DNA of 20,261 nucleotides from JBBILG01 sp037445085. Its GTDB lineage: Bacteria > Pseudomonadota > Gammaproteobacteria > Burkholderiales > Methylophilaceae. The first letter of the stretch is position 1; each line of letters opens with the position of its first letter. The stretch spans positions 1 through 20,261 of the forward strand of contig JBBILG010000027.1 in NCBI GenBank assembly GCA_037445085.1, given 5' to 3'. Below, piece after piece: positions 7,458-15,415 of this stretch. Below the pieces are notes generated by a model that was not told the DNA's origin, searched no databases, and saw only the letters and a list, made by a program, of their open reading frames with translations. The position numbers were made by a program, and so were the translations under genes.

Positions 7458-8162
7458 TTATATGGTTTTCAGACCCGAATTGTTGCATGAACGCAACACT
7501 TGGACGGCCTCCCGCACCAGTGCCGGCACCAGCCCGAGCCGCCGGGATGATGCTTCGCACAGCCCGCCGCGCATGCCGAGATAATTTGCCCCCGTGCCGG
7601 CCAGGCCGGGCAAATCGGCAATCCGCAGCGCGCCTGCCAAACCACTGAGGAGCCGCTGCTCGTGCGCCTGTCGCGCGAACTGGCGCAGCTCGCGCTGCGC
7701 CAGCCAGTCTCCCAGCCGCCTGCCGTCCTTGCGGCGGGTATCCAGCATAACGCCCTGCATGCCCGCGCCGGCGAACGCCCCCAGCAAATGCAGCGGCGGT
7801 TCGTCATCGGCGAACAGCACCGCCACCATCCTCACGCCTCCGGCCGCCAGCGGCGCGAGCGCATCGAGGCACGCCAGGTGGCCACTCCGGCCGAAAAAGC
7901 CGATCTTGACGATATCGACCCCGGTTTCCGCGGTTGCCCGCACGGCTTCGGCAACGACCCGGGGCTGCATGGGCAGATCGCCGATGGTCGCGCTGACCGG
8001 CCTCCGTCCGGCCACGATGCGCGCCACGTCGCACAGCACCGGTGCGGACAACGCCCCCAGCGCCCCCGCGGCCGGGTCTTTCAGGTCGATGAGGTCGGCG
8101 CCGCATTCAAACGCGACGAGGGCCTCGTCCACGCTCGCCGCGCTCACCAGCAGTCGGGTCAT
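7458..8162 (-). CDS. mfnB: (5-formylfuran-3-yl)methyl phosphate synthase (MfnB, DUF556 family)
   Basis: The 234-residue protein begins MTRLLVSAASVDEALVAFE and contains GADLIDLKDPAAGALGAL, VSATIGDLPMQP and VDIVKIGFFG, the hallmarks of the DUF556/MfnB TIM-barrel family. Lys28 and Lys86 stand where the archaeal enzyme has its catalytic lysines. MfnB condenses two glyceraldehyde-3-phosphate molecules into the furan precursor of methanofuran. In bacteria the related methylofuran serves the formyltransferase/hydrolase complex in H4MPT-linked formaldehyde oxidation. The start overlaps the DUF447 stop as ATGA, and it is the last gene of the long operon. No terminator is seen after it. The C-terminal tail (CNNSGLKTI) looks unrelated to the core fold. 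Confidence 0.9.
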   Translation of the reverse strand: MTRLLVSAASVDEALVAFECGADLIDLKDPAAGALGALSAPVLCDVARIVAGRRPVSATIGDLPMQPRVVAEAVRATAETGVDIVKIGFFGRSGHLACLDALAPLAAGGVRMVAVLFADDEPPLHLLGAFAGAGMQGVMLDTRRKDGRRLGDWLAQRELRQFARQAHEQRLLSGLAGALRIADLPGLAGTGANYLGMRGGLCEASSRRLGLVPALVREAVQVLRSCNNSGLKTI

Positions 8163-8734
8163 GCCAGGCTGTCTCCGTCCAGTGCCGCCCGGTGGTTATC
8201 GATGGCTTCCATCAGCCAGGCCCAGGCTTCGCGCTCGCGCTCGCCCGCCGTCTTTTCCACGGCGATGCCGAGGTAGGCGATTTCCGCCTCGATTTTTTCC
8301 ATGGGCAGCAGGTGCAGGCGGCTCACCAGCACCGCCGCCTCCAGTACCGCCGCCTGCGCGCGGTTGAAGCCGCGGAAGGCGGCATGCGTTGCCTCGTGCA
8401 CGACGCGGAAGACGAGTTCGGGGCGCACCGCATCTTCCCTGACCGCGTCCAGCACGAGTTCGCGGTGCGCCAGGGCGGACACCAGCACATGACCCGCCAC
8501 CACGTCGGCCGGACGCAGCGGCCAGTCGCGCCGGCCGGTGAGCGCGCCGGCGAACACGCGCACGTCGTCGGTGGCGCACGCCACGGCGGTGCCGCTGCGC
8601 ATGAGGTTATCCAGCGTGGCCGAGGGACGGTAGGGCGCGATGAGGATGCGGCCCTCGCGTTCGCGAATGCCGAACGGCGCGAGGTGCGCGCTGCCGTCGG
8701 CATGGGTGGTGACGACAATGGTTTCCAGGATCAT
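8159..8734 (-). CDS. DUF447 family protein, probable flavin-binding, C1-cofactor cluster
   Basis: The 191-residue product starts MILETIVVTTHADGSAHLAPFG and shows IREREGRILIAPYRPSATL and TDDVRVFAGALTG, the pattern of DUF447. It has a split-barrel-like N-terminal half and a helical C-terminal half (EATHAAFRGFNRAQAAVLEA, EKIEAEIAYL). Archaeal members studied structurally have a flavin-type split-barrel fold, as I recall. The enzymatic role is not settled. In bacteria the family occurs with H4MPT and methanofuran genes, and here it sits between DUF6513 and mfnB with ATGA overlaps at both ends. A role in making or maturing the C1 cofactors is inferred. No signal peptide or membrane segment is visible, so it is expected to be cytoplasmic. 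Confidence 0.85.
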   Translation of the reverse strand: MILETIVVTTHADGSAHLAPFGIREREGRILIAPYRPSATLDNLMRSGTAVACATDDVRVFAGALTGRRDWPLRPADVVAGHVLVSALAHRELVLDAVREDAVRPELVFRVVHEATHAAFRGFNRAQAAVLEAAVLVSRLHLLPMEKIEAEIAYLGIAVEKTAGEREREAWAWLMEAIDNHRAALDGDSLA

Positions 8735-10128
8735 TTGCCGCGCTCCCGTTTTTCCTTCAGCGAGGCGGCGCGGTGGGCAACGCGGCCGCGCGCGTCCTCC
8801 TCGCGGCTGTTGCAGCCCCAGCGCAGCTCCTCGTCCTGGCTGTAGCGCTTGCCCAATTGCCAGGCGATCTGCGCGCGCGCCAGCTCCACGCCGAGATAGA
8901 AGGCGTGCGAGGCATCGTCATCGACCTTGAGGTGCGGGTACAGCCGAAAGGGATCGATGTCGCAGTGCAGACCGTCGCGGTTATAGACGTGCATGCCTTC
9001 CTCGCTCACCTGGATGCGGAAGCTAGGGTCGCGAATCTGCGCCGCGAATTCGGCGATCTCCTCCGGCGCATAGGGAAACGGACGGCGATCGTGCAGGCCC
9101 AGCAGCGCGCCGGAATAGTCGCGCGGCAGCCGTTTGTCCTCGCGGGCGACGTACATCAGGCGGCGCGCCGCATCGGCCTCGCGCACGGCGTTGCGCGCAT
9201 GCGGGCTGACCGCGGTGGTGAGCACGGCATTGAGCCTGAGCTCGGCGATGATGCCGAACAGCATGGCATTGATGCCGGTGGTGTCGGCATCGGTGAGTTC
9301 GGTCAGGTTGCCCACCCCCATCATCACGGCAATGTCCGGGTATCGGCGGCGCAGCTTGTGGTAGCGCACCAGCGACGCGGCGAAGCCAAACGGGACGGGA
9401 TCGAGGATGGGGTCGGCGATGCATGCCCGGCCCCTGGCCTGCATGGCCTCGATGGCGCGGTACAGCGAAGGCAGGCTGCCGGGGCGGGATGGGATCAGCA
9501 CCGGTGTAGCCGCCACCTCGTCCGCCAGCCACAGGTTTTTTTCGCCGAGACTGAGCAGATAGTCGGCGCCGGCGCGACCGCCGGCCAGCAATTCGTCCGT
9601 GCGCAGGGAATCCACGCTCACCCTGAAGCCTGTGGCCTTGAGCGCCTGCACCGCTTCGGCAAGATGCGGGAACGGCGTGCCGGGCAGGCAGCCGAGGTCG
9701 ATGACATCGGCCCCTTGCGCGCGGTACTGTTCGGCCCGGACGAGGATCTGTTCCACGCCAAGCTGCGGCGCCTCGACGATTTCCGCGAAGATGGTCACGT
9801 CATGCCGCGACAGATCCGGCGCCATGCCGCCACGGCCGAAGAACTGCGGCAGATCCTTGAGGTCCTCCGGCCCGTGCTCCACCGGCACGCCGTATTTCTC
9901 GCGCAGGGGCGCCAAATCGCCGCGGCACAGGCCGGGCACGATGATGCGGTCGGCGCCGCGCGCACCCGGCAGGCGGCGGGCGATGAACTCGGGCGTCATC
10001 AGCGCCGCCACGGTGATGCCGAGCTGGGCGACCTGATAGCGGAAATCGACGGGATGCATGGCCTGCAGCACCTTGTGCAGGCTGCCTTCTGCCAGCTTGC
10101 CGGTCAGGAAGAGAATGTTCCCGGACAT
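8731..10128 (-). CDS. DUF6513 protein related to dihydropteroate synthase, C1-cofactor cluster
   Basis: This 465-residue protein has three parts. Residues 1-105 are the DUF6513 region (MSGNILFLTGKLAEGSLHKV, then GADRIIVPGLCRGDL). Residues about 110-330 form a pterin-binding TIM barrel like dihydropteroate synthase, with GADVIDLGC (139-147), VSVDS (170-174) and ADPILDPVPFG (238-248). The C-terminal 100 residues resemble the DUF4346-like tail of archaeal homologues (RIQVSEEGMHVYNRDGLHCD). The DHPS SRKS-type loop that holds the pterin phosphate is not present; the corresponding strand reads MMGVGNLTEL. It is therefore unlikely to be an ordinary folate DHPS. A step in methanopterin synthesis is inferred from the neighbours. 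The start at ATG 10128 overlaps the upstream flavoprotein gene by 25 bases, and the stop overlaps the DUF447 start. The last 20 residues are strongly basic. Confidence 0.88.
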   Translation of the reverse strand: MSGNILFLTGKLAEGSLHKVLQAMHPVDFRYQVAQLGITVAALMTPEFIARRLPGARGADRIIVPGLCRGDLAPLREKYGVPVEHGPEDLKDLPQFFGRGGMAPDLSRHDVTIFAEIVEAPQLGVEQILVRAEQYRAQGADVIDLGCLPGTPFPHLAEAVQALKATGFRVSVDSLRTDELLAGGRAGADYLLSLGEKNLWLADEVAATPVLIPSRPGSLPSLYRAIEAMQARGRACIADPILDPVPFGFAASLVRYHKLRRRYPDIAVMMGVGNLTELTDADTTGINAMLFGIIAELRLNAVLTTAVSPHARNAVREADAARRLMYVAREDKRLPRDYSGALLGLHDRRPFPYAPEEIAEFAAQIRDPSFRIQVSEEGMHVYNRDGLHCDIDPFRLYPHLKVDDDASHAFYLGVELARAQIAWQLGKRYSQDEELRWGCNSREEDARGRVAHRAASLKEKRERGK

Positions 10129-10652
10129 TGCGTGCGGATCGCAGCCTCCAGCTCCTGCATGCTGGCGGCGACGGTGGTGGCCTCGAAAGTCTTCAGCTTT
10201 TCCATGTTTTCGAGGTCGATGCGGCGCGGGTAGACCTTGACCAGGTGCTCGCGCGGCGCCAGGGATTCCAGTTCCGGATGCGTGTCGCAGGCGAAGACGA
10301 TGGTCGGCACGCGGCACTTGCCGGCCTGGGCGTAGATGTTGGTCACCAGGTTGTCGGAGATGCCGCACACCATCTTGGCCACGGTGTTGGATGTGGCCGG
10401 CGCAATGACGACCGTGTGGTAGACGCCGTGATAGAACAGCTCCACCGGCACCGCGCTCGCCGTCTTGTCCTGGAACACGCGCCCGACGTGGTGGGCGTAG
10501 CCGTACTGCTGCAGGATTTCCGCGGCCGCACGGCTGAGGAACAGATCGACGTCACGCAGTCGCGCAATGATGTCCAGACATTCGCGCAGATAGTGGCCGG
10601 AACCGGTCAGCGCCCAAGCCAGGCGCCCGCTCTCGCCATCCTGCACGCTCAT
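10104..10652 (-). CDS. dmrB: Flavoprotein, DmrB-like dihydromethanopterin reductase (acceptor)
   Basis: The 182-residue protein carries a flavoprotein fold of the PPC-decarboxylase/archaeoflavoprotein type: LAWALTGSGHYLRECL (11-26) binds the FMN phosphate, and VVIAPATSNTVAKMVCGISDNLVTN (81-105) is the family signature. Beta-proteobacterial DmrB enzymes of this family reduce dihydromethanopterin to H4MPT, and the neighbours make other C1 cofactors, which supports that name. The start at ATG 10652 overlaps the purA stop as ATGA, so it is translationally tied to purA. The frame runs further upstream inside purA, which is a shadow. A different flavoprotein of the same fold, such as a phosphopantothenoylcysteine decarboxylase relative, is less likely because of the missing CoaBC fusion and the context. 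Confidence 0.8.
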   Translation of the reverse strand: MSVQDGESGRLAWALTGSGHYLRECLDIIARLRDVDLFLSRAAAEILQQYGYAHHVGRVFQDKTASAVPVELFYHGVYHTVVIAPATSNTVAKMVCGISDNLVTNIYAQAGKCRVPTIVFACDTHPELESLAPREHLVKVYPRRIDLENMEKLKTFEATTVAASMQELEAAIRTQCPGTFSS

Positions 10653-11968
10653 GATCCGTGTTCGAACGGATGGCGCAGCACGATGGTCTCGTCGCGGTCG
10701 GGGCCGGTCGACACCATGTCCACCGGCACTTCGCACACCTCCTGCAGGCGCTCTAGGTAGCGGCGCGCGTTGACCGGCAGGTCATCCCAGCGGCTGATGC
10801 CCAGCGTGCTCTCGCTCCAGCCCGGCATTTCCTCGTATACCGGCTCGCAGCCGGCCAGTTCCTCGGCACCGTAAGGGAAGATGTCGCGCATTGCGCCGTC
10901 GATCCTGTAGCCCACCCCCAAGCGCACCATTTCCATGCCGTCCAGCACGTCCAGCTTGGTGATGCACAGGCCGGAGACGCCGTTGACCTGGATGGAACGC
11001 TTCAGCGCCGCGGCGTCGAACCAGCCGCAGCGGCGCGGGCGGCCGGTGGTGGAACCGAATTCGTGGCCGCGCGTGGCGAGCAGCTTGCCGATGGGATCCT
11101 GCTTGTCCGCCGCGTCGTACAGCTCGGTGGGGAAAGGCCCGGCCCCGACGCGGGTGGTGTAGGCCTTGGTAATGCCCAGCACGTAGTGCAGCATCTGCGG
11201 CGCCACCCCGCTGCCGGTGGTGGCGCCGCCGGCGATGGTGTTGGAAGATGTCACGTAGGGATAGGTGCCGTGATCCACGTCCAGCAGCGCCCCCTGCGCC
11301 CCTTCGAACAGCAGGCGCTTGCCTTCGCGGTTGGCGAGATAGAGCTGGTTGGGCACGTCCGCCACCATGGGGCGCAACGGCTCGGCGTAGCCCAGCGCAT
11401 CATCCAGCGTCTTCTGAAAATCCACCGACTCGACATGGAAATAGTGTTTCAACACGAAGTTGTGGTAATCCAGCACCTCGCCCAGCTTGGCGGCGAAGCG
11501 CTCGCGATGGAACAGGTCCTGCAGGCGGATGGCGCGGCGCGCCACCTTGTCCTCGTAGGCCGGGCCGATGCCGCGGCCGGTGGTGCCGATCTTGGCGGCG
11601 CCGCGAGCAGCCTCGCGCGCCCGATCAAGCGCCACGTGGTAGGGCAGGATGAGCGGGCAGGCCTCGCTGATCCTCAGTCGCGAACGCACGTCGATACCGG
11701 CGGCTTCCAGCTTGTCCACCTCCTCGAACAGCGCCTGCGGCGACAGCACCACGCCGTTGCCGATGTAGCAGGTCACTTCCGGGCGCAGGATGCCGGAAGG
11801 AATCAGGTGCAGCACGGTCTTCTGCTGACCGATCACCAGCGTGTGCCCGGCATTGTGCCCGCCCTGGAAGCGCACCACCGCATCGGCGCGGGCAGTCAGC
11901 CAGTCGACGATCTTGCCCTTGCCCTCATCCCCCCACTGGGTACCGATCACTACTACATTCTGGGTCAT
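10649..11968 (-). CDS. purA: Adenylosuccinate synthetase
   Basis: The 439-residue product starts MTQNVVVIGTQWGDEGKGKI, with the P-loop-like GDEGKGK at residues 13-19, and shows FQGGHNAGHTLVI, TTGRGIGPAYEDK, FEGAQGALLDVDHGTYPYVT, GVGPFPTEL-like AGPFPTEL, and RPRRCGWFD. It joins IMP and aspartate using GTP in the first committed step to AMP. The length is normal (about 430 residues). The frame remains open through hisZ upstream, but ATG 11968 is two bases past the hisZ stop and is the standard N terminus. Its stop overlaps the start of the DmrB-like gene, which makes purA the junction between the housekeeping and the C1-cofactor parts of the operon. Confidence 0.98.
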   Translation of the reverse strand: MTQNVVVIGTQWGDEGKGKIVDWLTARADAVVRFQGGHNAGHTLVIGQQKTVLHLIPSGILRPEVTCYIGNGVVLSPQALFEEVDKLEAAGIDVRSRLRISEACPLILPYHVALDRAREAARGAAKIGTTGRGIGPAYEDKVARRAIRLQDLFHRERFAAKLGEVLDYHNFVLKHYFHVESVDFQKTLDDALGYAEPLRPMVADVPNQLYLANREGKRLLFEGAQGALLDVDHGTYPYVTSSNTIAGGATTGSGVAPQMLHYVLGITKAYTTRVGAGPFPTELYDAADKQDPIGKLLATRGHEFGSTTGRPRRCGWFDAAALKRSIQVNGVSGLCITKLDVLDGMEMVRLGVGYRIDGAMRDIFPYGAEELAGCEPVYEEMPGWSESTLGISRWDDLPVNARRYLERLQEVCEVPVDMVSTGPDRDETIVLRHPFEHGS

Positions 11969-11970
11969 GT

Positions 11971-13149
11971 TCAACCTGTTCCGGATACGTATTCTGCCAT
12001 CGGAGCCACTTCCCAGCTCCCGTTCCTGTTGACCAGCGCGCGCGCGCAGCCGAGCTCGGCATGGTGCGCCGCGTGCCCCGGCAATTCGACGATGACGATC
12101 TCGCCCGCGGCGCGCAATTCGGCGATTCTGCCGGCGAGCGCGGCATCCTCCGTGCAGGGTGCCAGGATCGGCTGCTCGTCCGGCGCCGGCGGCAGGGTCG
12201 CGAGCAGGCTGCGCATGTCCATGCTGAAGCCGGTGGCCGGGCGGGCGCGGCCGAATGCGGCGCCGACCTCGTCGTAGCGCCCGCCCTGCGCGATGGGGGC
12301 CGCCTGCCCCGGCACGTAGGCGGCAAACACCAGTCCGCTGTGGTAGCGATAACCGCGCAATTCGGCAAGATCGAACGAGGCCTCCACCCCCAGCGCGGCC
12401 AGATGCCGCGCCATCTGGCGCATGTCCTGCAGCGCACTCCTGATTTCCGCGTACTGCGGCAGACGCTGCCGTGCCTCGTCCAGCACCCCGCCGCCGCCGT
12501 TGAGATCGCTCAGCGCCAGGAGGGCCCGCTGCACCTCGGCGTCCAGCCCGGCCACCAACTCGCGCAGGGCGGCATTGTCCTTGCTGCGCAGGGCATCCAG
12601 CAAGTCCTGCTCCAGTTCCCCGCCGATGCCGCCGCGACGCACCAGGGCGCGGAACACGCCGACATGGCTGAAATCGATCACCACCGACGGCACGCCGGCA
12701 ACGCGCAGCGCCTCGGCCAGCAGCCGCTGGATTTCGACATCGCTCTCGATCCCGGCGTGACCGAACAGCTCCGCACCCACCTGCAGCGGCTGGCGGGTCT
12801 GCGACAGACCCTCCGGGCGGGTGCGCAGCACCGCGCCGGCATAGCACAGACGAGTCACTCCCTGCCGGTTGAGCAGGTGGGCATCGATGCGTGCGGCCTG
12901 CGGGGTAATGTCGGCGCGCACGCCCATGAGGCGGCCGCTCAACAGATCCACCACCTTGAAGGTCGCCAGATCCAGATCGCGGCCGGCGCCTATGGTGAGC
13001 GATTCGAGATATTCCAGCAGCGGCGGGATGACCAGCTGATAGCCATAAGCGCGGAACAGGTCGAGCACGGCGCGGCGCACCTGCTCGCAGCGCGCCGCCT
13101 CGGGCGGCAGCACGTCCTCGATGTATTCGGGAAGCAGCCAGTTGCGCAT
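11971..13149 (-). CDS. hisZ: ATP phosphoribosyltransferase regulatory subunit HisZ
   Basis: The 392-residue protein begins MRNWLLPEYIEDVLPPEAAR and is related to histidyl-tRNA synthetase, with PLLEYLESLTIGAGRDLDLA, MGVRADITPQAARIDAHLL and RLCYAGAVLRTRPEG. It is shorter than HisS and ends without the anticodon-binding domain. This matches HisZ, which pairs with the short form of HisG to catalyse and regulate the first step of histidine synthesis. The location directly before purA (two-base gap) is the common betaproteobacterial arrangement. The chosen ATG at 13149 lies two bases after the DUF2065 stop; the frame extends 12 codons further upstream inside that gene. Confidence 0.95.
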   Translation of the reverse strand: MRNWLLPEYIEDVLPPEAARCEQVRRAVLDLFRAYGYQLVIPPLLEYLESLTIGAGRDLDLATFKVVDLLSGRLMGVRADITPQAARIDAHLLNRQGVTRLCYAGAVLRTRPEGLSQTRQPLQVGAELFGHAGIESDVEIQRLLAEALRVAGVPSVVIDFSHVGVFRALVRRGGIGGELEQDLLDALRSKDNAALRELVAGLDAEVQRALLALSDLNGGGGVLDEARQRLPQYAEIRSALQDMRQMARHLAALGVEASFDLAELRGYRYHSGLVFAAYVPGQAAPIAQGGRYDEVGAAFGRARPATGFSMDMRSLLATLPPAPDEQPILAPCTEDAALAGRIAELRAAGEIVIVELPGHAAHHAELGCARALVNRNGSWEVAPMAEYVSGTG

Positions 13150-13151
13150 GG

Positions 13152-13337
13152 TCACGCCAGCAACAGCAGCAGGGCAAGGCCGCACAACATGGAAAGCAGG
13201 CCGACGAAACGCAGCTGCCCGTCGCTGAAGGCCAGCATGCGCTGGAAGGTCGCGCGCCAGGCAGCCGGTGCCACCAAGGGCAGCACCCCCTCCAGCACCA
13301 GCATCAGGCCGAAAGCGGCGATCAGGGTGTTGTCCAC
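13152..13337 (-). CDS. DUF2065 family small membrane protein
   Basis: A 61-residue protein with two hydrophobic segments (residues 5-23 and 43-61) separated by a short charged loop (WRATFQRMLAFSDGQLR). It matches the YjeT/DUF2065 family, whose members lie between hflC and hisZ or purA in many proteobacteria. The function is unknown. It follows hflC after 6 bases and precedes hisZ by 2, so it is clearly part of the operon. Confidence 0.93.
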   Translation of the reverse strand: MDNTLIAAFGLMLVLEGVLPLVAPAAWRATFQRMLAFSDGQLRFVGLLSMLCGLALLLLLA

Positions 13338-13343
13338 GACCGC

Positions 13344-14216
13344 CTACTTCCTGCCACCCGGTTCCTGCATGTACCTGAAGAATTGGGAATCCGGTTGCAG
13401 CACCAGCACGTCGCTCTTGTCGCGGAAACTGTTGCGGTAGGCTTCGATGCTGCGGTAGAACGAATAGAACTGCGGGTTCCTGCTGTAGGCGGAAGCATAG
13501 ATGTGCGCCGCCTCGGCATCGCCCTCACCCTTGACGCGCTGGGCTTCGCGGTAGGCCTCGGCGAGGATCACCTCGCGCTGCTTGTCGGCATCCGCCCGGA
13601 TCTTCTCCGCGGCGCCGGCACCCTGCGCACGCAGGTCATTGGCCACCCGGCGACGCTCCGCCTCCATGCGCTGATAAACGGAACCGCTCACCTCTTCCGG
13701 CAGATCGACGCGCTTGAGCCGCACGTCGAGCACCTGGATGCCCATCTGGCGGGCTTCGCGGTCCGCCCGCTGACGCATCATTTCCATGATCTTGTCGCGC
13801 TCGCCGGAAACCACGTCGTTGATGGTGCGCTTGCCGAACTCGGCGCGCAGGCCGTCGTTGACCACCTGTGCCAGACGCGCTTCCGCTTGGCGCTCGTCGC
13901 CGCGCACGGACACGTAATATCTGGCGGGATCCACGATACGCCACTTGACGAAGGAATCCACCAGCACGTTCTTCTTCTCGCCGGTGATGAAGCGGTCGGG
14001 CTCCACCCAGTCCAGCGTGACGATGCGCTTCTCATAAGTGCGCACGTTGTCGACGAGCGGCGTCTTGAAGTAGAGGCCGGGCTCCCGCTTCACCGCGACG
14101 ATTTCGCCCAGCCGGAACACCAGCGCAAACTCGCGCTGGTCGACGGTGAACACGGCACCGCTCAGCAGCAGCAAGCCCGCCAGCAGGCCGATCAACAGAT
14201 TTCCCAGATTCTTCAT
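13344..14216 (-). CDS. hflC: Protease modulator HflC
   Basis: The 290-residue product has an N-terminal membrane anchor (NLLIGLLAGLLLLSGAVFTV), then an SPFH/prohibitin domain starting DQREFALVFRLGEIV and a long coiled-coil-prone region rich in Glu, Arg and Ala (residues about 175-235). The C terminus, IYASAYSRNPQFYSFYRS, is typical of HflC. HflC joins HflK in a large periplasmic-side assembly that encloses and controls the FtsH protease. The start overlaps the hflK stop as ATGA. The length is close to that of other betaproteobacterial HflC proteins. Confidence 0.97.
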   Translation of the reverse strand: MKNLGNLLIGLLAGLLLLSGAVFTVDQREFALVFRLGEIVAVKREPGLYFKTPLVDNVRTYEKRIVTLDWVEPDRFITGEKKNVLVDSFVKWRIVDPARYYVSVRGDERQAEARLAQVVNDGLRAEFGKRTINDVVSGERDKIMEMMRQRADREARQMGIQVLDVRLKRVDLPEEVSGSVYQRMEAERRRVANDLRAQGAGAAEKIRADADKQREVILAEAYREAQRVKGEGDAEAAHIYASAYSRNPQFYSFYRSIEAYRNSFRDKSDVLVLQPDSQFFRYMQEPGGRK

Positions 14217-15388
14217 GGCCGGGCCTCCCTCTCGCGGCTACGGAATGCGTCACGGGTACGCTCAGGGGTGGTTCCCGCCTGCTCGGTCGCTGGCGCCGCC
14301 GCCATAGGCGGCGGCACCGCCGTTGCCCGCGCGTCCAGCAACTTGTCCAGCGGCAGATAGAGCAGGCTGTTGCCGCCTTTCTGGTCGACCACCACCTTGC
14401 TGACACTGGAGAGTACCTGCTCCTGCATGTCCAGATAGAGGCGCTCGCGCGTCACCTGCGGTGCACGCTCGTATTCGGCCAGCACCTGGCTGAAGCGGCT
14501 GGTATTACCCTTGGCCTCGTCGACCACGCGCTGCCGATGCGCTTCCGCCTCCTCCAGCAAGCGCGCCGCCATGCCGCGCGCCCTGGGGATGACGTCGTTG
14601 GCGTAGGCCTGGCCTTCGTTCTTTTGCCGCTCCAGATCCTGGCCGGCCTTGACCGCGTCGTCGAAAGCCGCCTGCACCTGCTCCGGCGGCTGGGCATTCT
14701 GCATGGTGACCGCGACGACGCTGATGCCGGTCTGGTAATGGTCGAGAATTTCCTGCATCAGGCGCCTGGCGGTCGCCGCGATCTCCTCGCGCCCCTCGTA
14801 GAGCACGAAATCCATGCCGCTCTTGCCGACGATCTCGCGGATGGCCGATTCCGCCACCCCGCGCACCTGCTCTTCCACCGCACGGTTGTTGAACAGGTAG
14901 TCTTCCACGCTCTTCAGGTTGTACTGCACGGCGAACTGCAGGTCGATGATGTTTTCGTCGTCGGTCAGCATCAGCGACTCGCGCAGCACCCTGCTGCGCG
15001 CCTGGCCACCCTCGGGCGCGGTGCGGTAGCCCACCTCGACGGTGCGCACCTGCTCCAGGTTGACGACCGTGGCCGACTCGATCGGGAAGGGAAAATGCCA
15101 GCGCGGGCCAGGCTGGGTGGTTTCCACGTGCTGGCCAAAGCGCAGCACCACGCCGCGCGACCCCTGGTCGACAATATAAAAGCCGGAAGCCAGCCAGAGG
15201 ACAGCCACCAGGCCGATCACCGGGAGCAGCGGGATGCCTGGCACACCGCCCCGCTCAGGGTCGGGCCGGCCCTGCCGGTTCCCGCCGAACAGGCCGTTTA
15301 GCTTCCTGCTGAAATTGCGCATCATCTCATCGAGGTCGGGCGGCCCATCACCTCGCCGGCCGCCCCAGCCGGGATCGTTTCCTGCCAT
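14213..15388 (-). CDS. hflK: FtsH protease activity modulator HflK
   Basis: The 391-residue protein has the HflK layout. A Gly/Asp/Pro-rich cytoplasmic N terminus (NDPGWGGRRGDGPPDLDEMM) comes first. One membrane segment (IPLLPVIGLVAVLWLASGFY) follows, then an SPFH domain beginning IVDQGSRGVVLRFGQH. The coiled-coil region has AQPPEQVQAAFDDAVKAGQD and GNTSRFSQVLAEYERAP, and the C-terminal tail is Ala/Pro-rich and variable. It forms the HflKC complex with HflC around FtsH. It follows hflX by 27 bases and is coupled to hflC by ATGA. Confidence 0.97.
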   Translation of the reverse strand: MAGNDPGWGGRRGDGPPDLDEMMRNFSRKLNGLFGGNRQGRPDPERGGVPGIPLLPVIGLVAVLWLASGFYIVDQGSRGVVLRFGQHVETTQPGPRWHFPFPIESATVVNLEQVRTVEVGYRTAPEGGQARSRVLRESLMLTDDENIIDLQFAVQYNLKSVEDYLFNNRAVEEQVRGVAESAIREIVGKSGMDFVLYEGREEIAATARRLMQEILDHYQTGISVVAVTMQNAQPPEQVQAAFDDAVKAGQDLERQKNEGQAYANDVIPRARGMAARLLEEAEAHRQRVVDEAKGNTSRFSQVLAEYERAPQVTRERLYLDMQEQVLSSVSKVVVDQKGGNSLLYLPLDKLLDARATAVPPPMAAAPATEQAGTTPERTRDAFRSREREARP

Positions 15389-15415
15389 GAATTACTCCGA
15401 TCAACGTGCGTGCCG

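Noticed and set aside
7480..7500. GTTGC/GCAAC hairpin near the end of mfnB as a terminator
   Set aside because: The stem is only five bases, lies inside the coding region and has no T-run after it.
11969..13177. Upstream extension of the purA frame giving an 842-residue fusion
   Set aside because: That part is the hisZ gene in another frame, of low complexity and rich in Arg, Gly and Ala; PurA starts at 11968.
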